Source of the DNA: an uncultured Clostridia bacterium
Lineage (GTDB): Bacteria; Bacillota; Clostridia; Oscillospirales; Ruminococcaceae
Length of the DNA stretch: 64,000 nt
Direction: 5' to 3'
NCBI GenBank assembly: GCA_947625195.1
Contig: CANQNK010000002.1
Location: 1 to 64,000 of the forward strand
Part shown: positions 38,668 through 48,440 of the stretch, one piece after another
Layout: every line of letters starts with the position of its first letter
Numbering within the stretch: position 1 is the stretch's first letter
Notes under the pieces: model-generated
Database searches by the model: none
Seen by the model: the letters and a program-made list of their open reading frames with translations, nothing else
Told to the model about the DNA's origin: nothing
Program-made: the position numbers and the translations under genes

Positions 38668-39141
38668 ATGAGAAAAAATACGTGCGGAATTTGTAAGACC
38701 ATTGAAAAGATAAAGAATAATGAAAACCCCTATTTTGTCAAGGAGCTTCAAACAGGATATGTTGTTATCGGAGATAATCAGCACTTTTACGGTTATTCTT
38801 TGTTCCTTTGCAAAGAATGTGTTTCTGAGATTTATGAATTGGAATCGGCGTTTCGGCAGAAGCATCTGATGGAAATGTCAATAGTTGCTAACGCTGTAAA
38901 AAATGCTTTTGGTGCAGACAAAATGAATTACGAGTGCTTAGGCAACGGCTGTTCACATATTCATTGGCATTTATATCCAAGACGTAAAGGAGATTTGGGT
39001 GAATACGGAAATAACGGAAAAGGACCGGTCTGGTGGCTGCCTCCACATATCCTCTGGTCAGATGAAACGATTCCGAGCAAAACAGAGCTTTATAAAATGA
39101 AAACAAAGCTTAGACAAGAATTGAAAACGTTGTTAAAGTAA
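38668..39141 (+). CDS. HIT-domain protein
   Basis: CSHIHWHLYPRR HIT motif; CGIC and FLCKEC cysteine pairs. Confidence 0.8.
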   Translation: MRKNTCGICKTIEKIKNNENPYFVKELQTGYVVIGDNQHFYGYSLFLCKECVSEIYELESAFRQKHLMEMSIVANAVKNAFGADKMNYECLGNGCSHIHWHLYPRRKGDLGEYGNNGKGPVWWLPPHILWSDETIPSKTELYKMKTKLRQELKTLLK

Positions 39142-39308
39142 GCTTTTTTGGACAAAAATTCCCAAATGTTTTGATCGTGTGCAGCCCTTATAAGAATGGC
39201 TGTAGTCTGCTTTGCCGAGCGTTTTTCTTAGCAGCGTCAACGTCAACGTGCAGGTGAGTTTTACTGTGTATTATCTCATGATTTACATTGTGAGCTTTGT
39301 GCTATGTA

Positions 39309-39337
39309 TTGACTTATCAGCACTTTTCTGTTATAAT
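39309..39337 (+). promoter_or_regulatory. promoter of the HD-GYP regulator
   Basis: TTGACT-N17-TATAAT. Confidence 0.7.
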
Positions 39338-39425
39338 TTAATTGTATAAATAAATGGTGATCAACACGAAATTTATGTCACTTCACAGGTCTTTGATTAC
39401 TGTTGTGAATTTGGAGGGTATTGGT

Positions 39426-40601
39426 GTGAGTGAGAATAAAATTGAGAAAATTCTTATTGTAGATGACTCTGAGATGAACCGTGCTATGCTTACGGCAATT
39501 CTTGATAAAAGATATGAAATACTTGAGGCGGAAAACGGGGAGGCGGCTCTTGTGGCTCTTAAAGAGCACGGAGTCGATATTTCGTTGGTGCTTTTGGATA
39601 TAGTTATGCCGAAAATGGACGGGTTTGAGGTTTTGGCAGTAATGAACGAAACTCACATTATCGAAAAAATCCCGGTTATAATGATCTCTGCTGAAAACGG
39701 CACAAGTCACATTAAGCGTGCATATGATCTCGGAGTTTCCGATTACATTAGCCGCCCCTTTGACGCGGAGGTTGTTCAGAAAAGAGTAAACAACACGCTT
39801 ATGCTTTATGCAAAGCAAAAGCGCCTTGTTGAGATGGTAACAGATCAGATTTACGAAAAGCAAAAGAGCAACAGCATTCTGGTAAACATTCTTTCACATG
39901 TTGTAGAGTTTCGTAACGGCGAAAGCGGAATGCATATTCTGCACGTAAATACGCTTACACATTTACTGCTTAAGCTTATATGCAAAAAAACTGATAAGTA
40001 TAAGCTGAGTGAGGCGGAAATTGATCTTATAAGTATGGCGTCTTCACTTCACGATATCGGGAAAATTGCTATACCGGATAACATTCTCAACAAGCCTGGC
40101 AGGCTTACCAAAGAAGAGTTTGAGGTGATGAAGACTCACTCCGCGATAGGATATTCGCTTATTGAGGAGGTTCCATACAATAAAGACGAGCCTCTTTTGA
40201 AAATCTCTTCAGAGATCTGTCGCTGGCACCACGAGCGGTATGACGGCAGGGGTTATCCCGACGGATTGAAAGGAGACGAAATCCCCATCTACGCACAGGT
40301 GGTATCGCTTGCGGATGTATATGACGCTCTCACCAGCGAGCGTGTTTATAAGTCGGCCTATTCACACGAAAAAGCGATAGAAATGATTTTAAACGGAGAA
40401 TGTGGTGCGTTTAATCCTATACTTTTAGAGTGCTTAAAGGAAAGCGGGGATCTTATTCGTGAAGAATTGAAGGTAAAATCCTTCAGGGAGTTTGACAAAG
40501 GGGAGATAGTCCGCATTACCGATGAAATGCTGAAGGTTGATCTTGCAAATGATGACGATTCAACGGTTATGCTTCTGCACAGAGGTAAGGACATTGTGTA
40601 G
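39426..40601 (+). CDS. response regulator with HD-GYP domain (putative cyclic-di-nucleotide phosphodiesterase)
   Basis: ILIVDDSEMNRAML receiver; HDIGKIAIPDNIL and HHERYDGRGYPDGLKGDEIP; GTG start. Confidence 0.92.
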   Translation: MSENKIEKILIVDDSEMNRAMLTAILDKRYEILEAENGEAALVALKEHGVDISLVLLDIVMPKMDGFEVLAVMNETHIIEKIPVIMISAENGTSHIKRAYDLGVSDYISRPFDAEVVQKRVNNTLMLYAKQKRLVEMVTDQIYEKQKSNSILVNILSHVVEFRNGESGMHILHVNTLTHLLLKLICKKTDKYKLSEAEIDLISMASSLHDIGKIAIPDNILNKPGRLTKEEFEVMKTHSAIGYSLIEEVPYNKDEPLLKISSEICRWHHERYDGRGYPDGLKGDEIPIYAQVVSLADVYDALTSERVYKSAYSHEKAIEMILNGECGAFNPILLECLKESGDLIREELKVKSFREFDKGEIVRITDEMLKVDLANDDDSTVMLLHRGKDIV

Positions 40602-40657
40602 GTTTAAAATTACTTGCAAGCTGATATTTGCGGCTTTTTGAAAAGGAGTAAGATGAT

Positions 40658-41023
40658 ATGACATTGAAGGAACTGTACAAGGAGATCGAAGGAGATTATG
40701 ACGATGTAATGAGCAGACTTCCTAGCGACAGTCTGATTAAAAAATTCGTAATAAAGTTTTTAGATGACAAAAGCTTTGAATTGCTGCAAAGCTCGCTTGA
40801 AGGCAAAAACTTGGAAACTGCTTTCAGAGCGGCGCATACGCTGAAAGGCGTTTGTCAGAATCTGAGCTTTACAAAGTTGTATAAGTCTTCAGAGACTTTA
40901 ACAAATTTCCTTAGACCGGGACAGATTCAGGAAGAAGACGTTATACAAAATCAGTTTGCTGTTGTAAAGCAGGATTACAGCAAAACGGCGTCTGCAATAA
41001 AGGAATTTGCTCAAGATGATTAA
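40658..41023 (+). CDS. Hpt (histidine phosphotransfer) domain protein
   Basis: AFRAAHTLKGVCQNLSF. Confidence 0.88.
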   Translation: MTLKELYKEIEGDYDDVMSRLPSDSLIKKFVIKFLDDKSFELLQSSLEGKNLETAFRAAHTLKGVCQNLSFTKLYKSSETLTNFLRPGQIQEEDVIQNQFAVVKQDYSKTASAIKEFAQDD

Positions 41024-41195
41024 ACTTTATTTTGGATTTTAGCTGCTTTGCGGTATAATACGGAGCTGTATTTATCATTACTGTTTTTTACGGATAAAAG
41101 ACCTTTTTTGATAAAGTTCTTTGTTTTCATATTTTTTATGGTATAAATAGCTTGTAAATCAGAAAATACTCTTTACCCGAAGATGTTACTGATTT

Positions 41196-41232
41196 ATTCT
41201 CCCCACTGCCAATAGGTAGTGGGGAATTTATT
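41196..41232 (+). terminator. terminator
   Basis: CCCCACTGCC-aata-GGTAGTGGGG followed by T-rich tract. Confidence 0.75.
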
Positions 41233-41406
41233 TTATGACGAATTAGTGCTTACAGTCTTTTAATTAAAGAATTCTATTTTACAGCCGGTAAAAAACTATA
41301 TTATATGTTTTTAGGTAATTATTTTACAAGCTGAGAAGTCAAATTAAGTCGGGCGGATCTGGTTTAAACGTAAAAATCTGAATTAGTATTTATTTTTCTA
41401 AACCCC

Positions 41407-41435
41407 TTGAAAATGGATCAACTTTATGATATAAT
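41407..41435 (+). promoter_or_regulatory. tig promoter
   Basis: TTGAAA-N17-TATAAT. Confidence 0.7.
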
Positions 41436-41475
41436 TACCAAGATACATTTAAATAAGCCATTGGAGGATGTAGAA

Positions 41476-42756
41476 ATGAGTTTAAAATCAGCAAACAAGG
41501 TAGAAACAAATAAGCACGAGCTTGAAATTGAGATTTCAGCAGAGGCTTTTGAGGCGGCGGTTCAGGCGGCTTATCTTAAGACTAAGAAAAATATCAATGT
41601 TCCGGGATTTCGCAAGGGTCACGCGCCGAGGAAGATAGTTGAGAGAGAATACGGCGAGGGCGTTTTTTATGAGGACGCTCTAAACGCCATTATCCCGGGT
41701 GAAGTGGATACGGCAGTGGCACAGGCAGGTCTTGAGCTTGTGGCACGTCCCGATGTTGAGGTCGCTGAGGTTTCCAAGGAAAAGGGAGCGGTCATTAAGG
41801 CGGTTTGCATTACAAAGCCCGAAATTGAGATCAAGGACTATAAGGGAATAAAAATAGAAAAATCTGTCAAGACTGTATCTGATGAAGATGTTGACCACGA
41901 AATCGACCACATAAGACAAAAGGGCATGAGAATCATCACGGTCGAAGACAGAGCGGCTCAAACCGGCGACGATGTTGTTATAGACTTTGAGGGCTTTAAG
42001 GACAACGTTGCTTTTGAGGGCGGAAAGGCAGAGAAGTTTACACTTACGCTTGGAAGTGGACAGTTTATTCCGGGATTTGAGGAGCAAATCGTCGGTCACA
42101 ATATCGGAGATGAGTTTGATATCAACGTGACTTTCCCGGAAGACTACGGCGCAAAGGAGCTTGCAGGCGCACCGGTAGTGTTTAAAATAAAGCTTCATGA
42201 GATAAAGGTAAAGGAGCTTCCTGAGCTTGACGACGAGTTCGTTAAGGATCAGTCTGAGTTTGACACTGTTGACGAGCTTAAGGCGGATGTCAGAAAGAAG
42301 CTTGAGGAAGCGGCTGAAAAGGCTTCTGAGCAGGAAGAGGAAGGCAAGATCTTTGACGAGGTTATTGCAAAGGTTGAGGGAGAGATCCCCGAGGTTATGT
42401 ACGATAAAAGAGTTGACGAGATGATCGAGGAGATGGGACAGCGTCTTGCACCGCAGGGAATATCAGTTGATATGTATCTTCAATACACCGGTCAGACAAT
42501 GGACTCTTTGAAAAAGACATATCGTGAGCAGGCTGAAAAGCAGGTAAAGCTTAGACTTGCTTTGGAAAAAATTGCAGAGCTTGAGAACATAGAGGCAACT
42601 GACGACGAGGCTGAGGAAGAAATTAAAAAAATGGCTGATAACTATAAGATGGACGTAGATCAGGTGAAGAGCTATGTGACTGTCGACGCCGTAAAAAAGG
42701 ATATAGCAGTAGGTAAGGCGGCTGACACAGTAAAAGAGGCAGCAGTTATCAAGTAA
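41476..42756 (+). CDS. tig: trigger factor
   Basis: VPGFRKGHAPRKIVEREYGEGVFYEDALN; FKBP-type domain; start corrected to 41476 because the promoter overlaps the longer ORF. Confidence 0.96.
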   Translation: MSLKSANKVETNKHELEIEISAEAFEAAVQAAYLKTKKNINVPGFRKGHAPRKIVEREYGEGVFYEDALNAIIPGEVDTAVAQAGLELVARPDVEVAEVSKEKGAVIKAVCITKPEIEIKDYKGIKIEKSVKTVSDEDVDHEIDHIRQKGMRIITVEDRAAQTGDDVVIDFEGFKDNVAFEGGKAEKFTLTLGSGQFIPGFEEQIVGHNIGDEFDINVTFPEDYGAKELAGAPVVFKIKLHEIKVKELPELDDEFVKDQSEFDTVDELKADVRKKLEEAAEKASEQEEEGKIFDEVIAKVEGEIPEVMYDKRVDEMIEEMGQRLAPQGISVDMYLQYTGQTMDSLKKTYREQAEKQVKLRLALEKIAELENIEATDDEAEEEIKKMADNYKMDVDQVKSYVTVDAVKKDIAVGKAADTVKEAAVIK

Positions 42757-42850
42757 GTAATTACGGGGCAATACCGCACAGCAAAATGTACGGCATTGCC
42801 TCAATTTTACCGCACAGCGCGGGCATATAATTTTATGGAGGGAACACAAA

Positions 42851-43438
42851 ATGGCATTGGTACCTTACGTTGTAGAACAGACAAACCGCGGCGAGAGAAG
42901 CTACGATATCTTTTCACGCCTTTTAAACGACAGAATAGTAATGCTTACAGGGCAAATTGACGACGCGCTTGCAAGCGTTGTTATAGCACAGCTTTTGTAC
43001 CTTGAGGGGCAGGACCCCGAAAAGGATATCGACCTTTACATCAACTCTCCCGGGGGAAGCGTTTCGGCGGGACTTGCGATATACGACACTATGCAGTATA
43101 TAAAATGCGATGTCTCAACCATTTGCGTGGGACTTGCAGCTTCTATGGGATCGTTTTTGCTTTCAAGCGGCGCAAAGGGAAAGAGATTTGCGCTTCCCAA
43201 CAGTGAAATACTTATTCATCAGCCGCTTATCTCCGGTGGACTGAGTGGCCAGCAGACGGATATTCAGATACACGCCGACAATATGCTGAAGACAAGAGAC
43301 CGCCTTGAAAGAATCCTTGCGGACAACTGCGGCAAGGACAAGGAAACCATTCACCAAGACTGTGAGAGAGACAACTATATGTCTGCGGATGAGGCGGCGG
43401 AATACGGACTTGTCGATAAGGTGATAGTTAAGAGATAA
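42851..43438 (+). CDS. clpP: ATP-dependent Clp protease proteolytic subunit
   Basis: [36 protein letters not shown]-like LIHQPL. Confidence 0.98.
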   Translation: MALVPYVVEQTNRGERSYDIFSRLLNDRIVMLTGQIDDALASVVIAQLLYLEGQDPEKDIDLYINSPGGSVSAGLAIYDTMQYIKCDVSTICVGLAASMGSFLLSSGAKGKRFALPNSEILIHQPLISGGLSGQQTDIQIHADNMLKTRDRLERILADNCGKDKETIHQDCERDNYMSADEAAEYGLVDKVIVKR

Positions 43439-43459
43439 CAACAGGGAAGGACGGTATAA

Positions 43460-44704
43460 ATGGCAGGAAAGGAAACCTCAAGACATTGCAATTTTTGCGG
43501 AAAGTCAGAGGAAAGGGTAAGGAATTTATTTTCTGCGGGTACTACAAACATTTGCGATCAGTGCGTTTTGCTCTGCTACGACATTATGCAGCAGCAGGGA
43601 GATGTTCCCGTATCAAAAAAATCCGGCAAAAAGTCTGATAACGGAATTAAGCTGACTAAACCTGCGGATATAAAAAAAATACTCGATCAATATGTTATCG
43701 GACAGGAAAACGCAAAAATTTCTCTTGCGGTTTCTGTTTACAATCACTACAAGAGAATTATGAGTCTTGACGACGGAAGCGACGTTGAAATCCAAAAAAG
43801 CAATATTCTGCTTTTGGGCCCTACCGGAACGGGAAAGACGCTTTTGGCGCAGACGCTTGCTAAGATTTTAAACGTTCCGTTTGCGATCGCAGACGCCACT
43901 ACTCTTACAGAAGCGGGATATGTTGGCGATGATGTAGAAAATGTTCTGACACGGCTTATTCAGGCTGCGGATTACGACGTGGATGCTGCGCAGAAGGGAA
44001 TAATATATATCGATGAAATAGACAAGATAGCCAGAAAGAGCGAGAACACCTCCATTACCAGAGACGTGAGCGGTGAGGGCGTTCAGCAGGCACTTTTGAA
44101 AATAATCGAAGGCTGTGTTTCAAACGTTCCTCCACAGGGCGGCAGAAAGCATCCGCATCAGGAGTTTATTCAGATAGACACCAAGAATATCCTTTTTATA
44201 TGCGGCGGTGCATTCGACGGACTTGAAAAGCTGATTAAAAAGCGCACTGATAATTCTTCTCTGGGCTTTGGCGGAACAATTCGTCAAAAGGACGATAAAA
44301 AGCATCTTGAGCTTGTTGAGCCCCACGATCTTGTGAAGTTCGGTATCGTGCCGGAGCTTGTGGGCAGACTGCCGGTAATAACAGTTTTAGACGAGCTTGA
44401 CGAGGACGCGCTGGTGAAAATTCTGACCGAGCCTAAAAACTCTCTTGTAAAGCAGTACAAAAAGCTTTTTGAGTATGACGGCATTAAGCTTGAGTTTGAG
44501 GAACAGACGCTTAAGGAGATAGCCAAGAAATCCATTGAGCAGAAAACAGGTGCACGAGGACTCAGGTCGGTGGTAGAGGGGATTTTGATGAAGGTGATGT
44601 TTGATACTCCGTCCGACGAAACGGTTTCAACTGTCACCGTCACTCCGGATTGCGTTACAAAAGGCGCTCTACCGCTTATAATCAAGGGAAAAAAGAAAAA
44701 ATAG
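43460..44704 (+). CDS. clpX: ATP-dependent Clp protease ATP-binding subunit
   Basis: N-terminal zinc finger [26 protein letters not shown]. Confidence 0.98.
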   Translation: MAGKETSRHCNFCGKSEERVRNLFSAGTTNICDQCVLLCYDIMQQQGDVPVSKKSGKKSDNGIKLTKPADIKKILDQYVIGQENAKISLAVSVYNHYKRIMSLDDGSDVEIQKSNILLLGPTGTGKTLLAQTLAKILNVPFAIADATTLTEAGYVGDDVENVLTRLIQAADYDVDAAQKGIIYIDEIDKIARKSENTSITRDVSGEGVQQALLKIIEGCVSNVPPQGGRKHPHQEFIQIDTKNILFICGGAFDGLEKLIKKRTDNSSLGFGGTIRQKDDKKHLELVEPHDLVKFGIVPELVGRLPVITVLDELDEDALVKILTEPKNSLVKQYKKLFEYDGIKLEFEEQTLKEIAKKSIEQKTGARGLRSVVEGILMKVMFDTPSDETVSTVTVTPDCVTKGALPLIIKGKKKK

Positions 44705-44760
44705 AGTAAAGAGCGGCAAGATACCGCAGGTTTATCCCGTTTATATTTGTTGAAAAACTG

Positions 44761-44805
44761 AAAAAGGATAACGACAAAGCTTTAATGCTTTCGTTATCCT
44801 TTTTT
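44761..44805. terminator. bidirectional terminator
   Basis: AAAAAGGATAACGA...TCGTTATCCTTTTT. Confidence 0.85.
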
Positions 44806-44828
44806 GTCTACCAAAATAAAGAGTGCAT

Positions 44829-45755
44829 TCAGGAAATTTTGGTTATATCTTCAATGTTATAGGGCGTTCCCGGGTAAACTATGAAATTGAGCCAGTTTGA
44901 AAACATAAGGTTTGCATGGCACACCCATGTGTGAAGCGGCTTGTTTTTCGGGTTTTCATCGGGGAAGTAGTTGTACGGAAGTTCTATCGTAAGTCCCCTT
45001 TCAACATCTCTGAAATATTCGTTTGCAAGGGTGCGCTTGTCATATTCTCTGTGACCGAGAATGAAAAAGCGCCGCATCGATTTGTCTCCGACTATGTCAA
45101 CTCCTGCAATATCCGACTGTGCCAATATTTCAAGCTCAGGAACTTTTTCGATATCCTCGCTGCGAACCTCGGTATGCCTTGAGTGGGGTACAAGGAAAAT
45201 ATCGTCAAAGCCGTTTAAAATCGGGTGCTTGGGATTTAATACCTTGTGTTCAAATACGCCGAACATTTTCTTCTCAAGCGGATACTTCTTAATGCCGTAA
45301 TGGTAAAAAAGTCCGGCTTGTGCGCCCCAGCAGATGTGTATTGTAGAATATACGTGGGTTTTGCTCCACTCTAATATACTGCAAAGCTCGTCCCAGTAAT
45401 CTACCTCTTTAAAATCAAGCTGCTCAACGGGAGCGCCTGTTATTAAAAGACCGTCAAAGCACCTGTCCTTTATTTCTTCAAAAGAATTATAAAACTTAGA
45501 AATGTGGCTTTGAGGGGTCGTCTTGGAATCATGACTTGCGGTTTTTATAAGTTCTATATTCAGCTGCAAGGGAGTGTTGCTCAGAAGCCTTAAAAGTTGG
45601 GTTTCGGTCTCGATTTTTTTTGGCATAAGATTTAGTATTGCAATCTCAAGCGGTCGTATATCCTGATGTATCGCCCGTTCATCGTCAATGACCATGATTC
45701 TGTCGTCAACCAGAGTTTTGTATGCCGGAAGACCGTTTGGTATCTTTATAGGCAT
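44829..45755 (-). CDS. metA: homoserine O-acyltransferase (MetA family)
   Basis: MPIKIPNGLPAYKTL; LNLMPKKIETETQLLRLLSNTPLQ; HICWGAQAGLFYHYGI. Confidence 0.96.
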   Translation of the reverse strand: MPIKIPNGLPAYKTLVDDRIMVIDDERAIHQDIRPLEIAILNLMPKKIETETQLLRLLSNTPLQLNIELIKTASHDSKTTPQSHISKFYNSFEEIKDRCFDGLLITGAPVEQLDFKEVDYWDELCSILEWSKTHVYSTIHICWGAQAGLFYHYGIKKYPLEKKMFGVFEHKVLNPKHPILNGFDDIFLVPHSRHTEVRSEDIEKVPELEILAQSDIAGVDIVGDKSMRRFFILGHREYDKRTLANEYFRDVERGLTIELPYNYFPDENPKNKPLHTWVCHANLMFSNWLNFIVYPGTPYNIEDITKIS

Positions 45756-45885
45756 TTTTAAATCTATCCTTTCTTTTGAAACTGACTGAGTGTTATTTTA
45801 TCACAAAAATTATAAAATGTAAAGGGCTTGCGCAAGTCGATGTTGGTTTTTAACGTAAACGCTCGTATTATGATATAAACCGCCT

Positions 45886-45918
45886 TTGACAAATTTCTTT
45901 AGGACACGGGTCTATAAT
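45886..45918 (+). promoter_or_regulatory. spoIIE promoter with 21-nt spacer and Spo0A-box-like -35
   Basis: TTGACA - 21 nt - TATAAT; TTTGACAA at 45885-45892 is one mismatch from the 0A-box complement TTCGACAA. Confidence 0.6.
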
Positions 45919-45982
45919 AAAATTACCTTTCGTATAAATAGATATAAGCAAAGGAATTTTAAAGACAAGCAGGTGTTAAGGA

Positions 45983-48253
45983 ATGTTAAAAATGGAGACA
46001 ACGGTAAAAAACACGGATAGGCTGAGGCACTATACCTTGGCGGGAATCACAATGATTTTAAGCTTTATCGCAACAAGAGGCGAGCTGTTCGGATTTCCCT
46101 CGCCGGTAAACGTGGTAATAGCTTCGCTTTCGGGAAGCTTTGGCGGGTTTTCGCTTGCCGCGTGCATACTTTCTTACATAATAAGCGGAAGCGTTTTTGA
46201 CGGGATCATAAATCTGTGTTCCATAGCCACGGTGATGGCGATAAGGCTTTTGATAAACCGCTCCGGCAAAGAGCCCGCTCTGGCGGGTGCGCTTTTCACT
46301 TCTTCGGCATACCTTTTGTATTCCGCTATAGTAAGTCTTGTTACCGACAGCGACCTAAATCTGATACTTTTCAGAATATTGAGCGCGTTTATGTGTTTTG
46401 TTCTTACTTACTCAGTAAAAATCTGTTTCAACAGATATGTCTCTGACGGAATGATAGATATGAGCTCTGCAAACGGTATAATGATTGCCGTTATTTTCGT
46501 TATGGCTGTTGCAACTCTTACGGGTGTATCAATCCTGGGCATAAATTTCGGACGGGCTTTGGGCGTAGCGGTAATGCTGTTTGCCGCAAGCAAGTACAAG
46601 TATATGGGCGGCGCTGTGTTTGGTGCACTGGCAACGCTCGGAGTTATAATTTGCTCTCCGGATATGATAAAAAACACGCTGCTGCTGGCAACAGCCGGGC
46701 TTATATGCGGAGCGTTTTCGGCCCTTGGCGTGGTCGCGGTTATAATATCCCTTATGGCGGTGGTCGTGGGCGGAATTTTTATACTGGGAACGAATGCGGA
46801 TTCGTTTAAGCTGATAGCTGATGTTATAGTTGGCGCCGTAATGTATCTGTGTCTGCCGGATAACAAGGTGCTTTCTGCCTTCAGGCTGGTGGGCGGCAGA
46901 AAAAAATCGCCAGAAATATCCTGCCAGACTGCGGCAAGCAAAATAAGCTTTGCCTCTAAAAGCGTTATGTCAATAAGAGATCAGATACTGTCGGTAACAG
47001 AGGCGCTTGAAAAAAAGATAGCTCCGCCCGATCTTTCTAAAGAAGTGAGAACGTGCGTGTGCAGGGATTGCAGCAGAATTGCTCAGTGCTGGGAAGGAAA
47101 CAAGGGCGAGACCGCAAGCGCATTTTCTCAGCTTTCGATGAGAGTGAGACGAAACGGCGCGGTAACTCTTGACGACATAAGGCGAAAGCATAAGGACTGC
47201 TGCAAAAAAGAGGTTTTGATGAGCACGTTCAATATGCTTTATACAGGGCTTTCTTACGAGCAGGGAAGAAAAGAAAAGATGACCGAGCTGAGAGAGCTTT
47301 TGTGTTCTCAGCTTGTCATTATGTCTCAGCTTTTAACCGATTTGTCCGATAACACGGCAAGCCTTAACAAAATAGATGTTTTGCTTTCAGACTCTATCGC
47401 CGATCTCGTTTATAAGCAGGGGATAACAAACGCCAAAATATGCGCGTATATCGACGCTAATAACCAGCCGACCGTTGAGATGTATCTTCCGAAAGCCGCA
47501 AAGCCAGACCTTGTAAAGCTCACCGTTGAGATGGGAGAGCTTGCCTGCGCCGATTTTCAGATGCCGGTGGTAAGCTTTGCCGACAATATGAAAAAGCTCA
47601 TTTTTGCACCACGTCCGTTTTTTGGTGCAGAGTGGGATACCCTTTCTACCAGTGCTGTGTTCGGGGACTATTCGGGGGATTATTACGAATTTTTAAAGCC
47701 CTCGCCCTGTCGACAGTATATTGTTTTGTCAGATGGTATGGGTACGGGAAAAAGAGCACGTCTTGACTCTATGTTCGCGGTGAATCTGGTTACGAGAATG
47801 CTCACCTCAGGCGCATCGCCGACAACCGCAGCGGCGCTTATCAACTCTATACTAAGAGTAAAAAGCTGGGAGGAAAGCTTTGCCACCCTTGATATTGCGG
47901 ATATAAACCTGTCTACGGGAACGCTGAGCATTTTCAAATGCGGTGCAGCACCCAGCTTTCTTATAAGAAAGGGAAAGATAACCACTCTTGATGCAAAGAC
48001 GTTTCCTCTTGGTATTCTGTGCGAGTCTTCCTGTGAGACGATAAGCGTAAAGCTTGAAAAAGATGACATAGTTCTGATATGCTCTGACGGCATAAGCAAA
48101 AGCATTATTGAAAAATCAATTTCAAACAAAAAAATGATAAATAAAAGAACTCCGCAGGAGATAGTAAGGATCATCACCGAGGAAATAAGTATGAAAAATA
48201 CGTCCCAAAAAACGGATGATATTACTGTTTTAACTGTAAAAATAACAAATTAG
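45983..48253 (+). CDS. spoIIE: stage II sporulation protein E
   Basis: N-terminal multi-TM region plus C-terminal PP2C domain (VLSDGMGTGKRARLDS, DIVLICSDGISKS). Confidence 0.93.
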   Translation: MLKMETTVKNTDRLRHYTLAGITMILSFIATRGELFGFPSPVNVVIASLSGSFGGFSLAACILSYIISGSVFDGIINLCSIATVMAIRLLINRSGKEPALAGALFTSSAYLLYSAIVSLVTDSDLNLILFRILSAFMCFVLTYSVKICFNRYVSDGMIDMSSANGIMIAVIFVMAVATLTGVSILGINFGRALGVAVMLFAASKYKYMGGAVFGALATLGVIICSPDMIKNTLLLATAGLICGAFSALGVVAVIISLMAVVVGGIFILGTNADSFKLIADVIVGAVMYLCLPDNKVLSAFRLVGGRKKSPEISCQTAASKISFASKSVMSIRDQILSVTEALEKKIAPPDLSKEVRTCVCRDCSRIAQCWEGNKGETASAFSQLSMRVRRNGAVTLDDIRRKHKDCCKKEVLMSTFNMLYTGLSYEQGRKEKMTELRELLCSQLVIMSQLLTDLSDNTASLNKIDVLLSDSIADLVYKQGITNAKICAYIDANNQPTVEMYLPKAAKPDLVKLTVEMGELACADFQMPVVSFADNMKKLIFAPRPFFGAEWDTLSTSAVFGDYSGDYYEFLKPSPCRQYIVLSDGMGTGKRARLDSMFAVNLVTRMLTSGASPTTAAALINSILRVKSWEESFATLDIADINLSTGTLSIFKCGAAPSFLIRKGKITTLDAKTFPLGILCESSCETISVKLEKDDIVLICSDGISKSIIEKSISNKKMINKRTPQEIVRIITEEISMKNTSQKTDDITVLTVKITN

Positions 48254-48440
48254 TATTAAATTTTACTTTTTACATACCATAGCTCTAATCCGTTTTAAAA
48301 ATGACGTAAATTTTTAGTGAAGTTGCACAAAAAACGTTATACAATTATGTGCGGTTTGGAAAATATAGATAAAAACTATTGCAAATAGTTGTAAAAAGGG
48401 GTACAATGATAAAGTAATAAATCATTGTGGAGGAATATAG

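Noticed and set aside
45756-45840. SAM riboswitch or T-box upstream of metA
   Set aside because: The upstream interval is short and shows no convincing SAM riboswitch or T-box motif.
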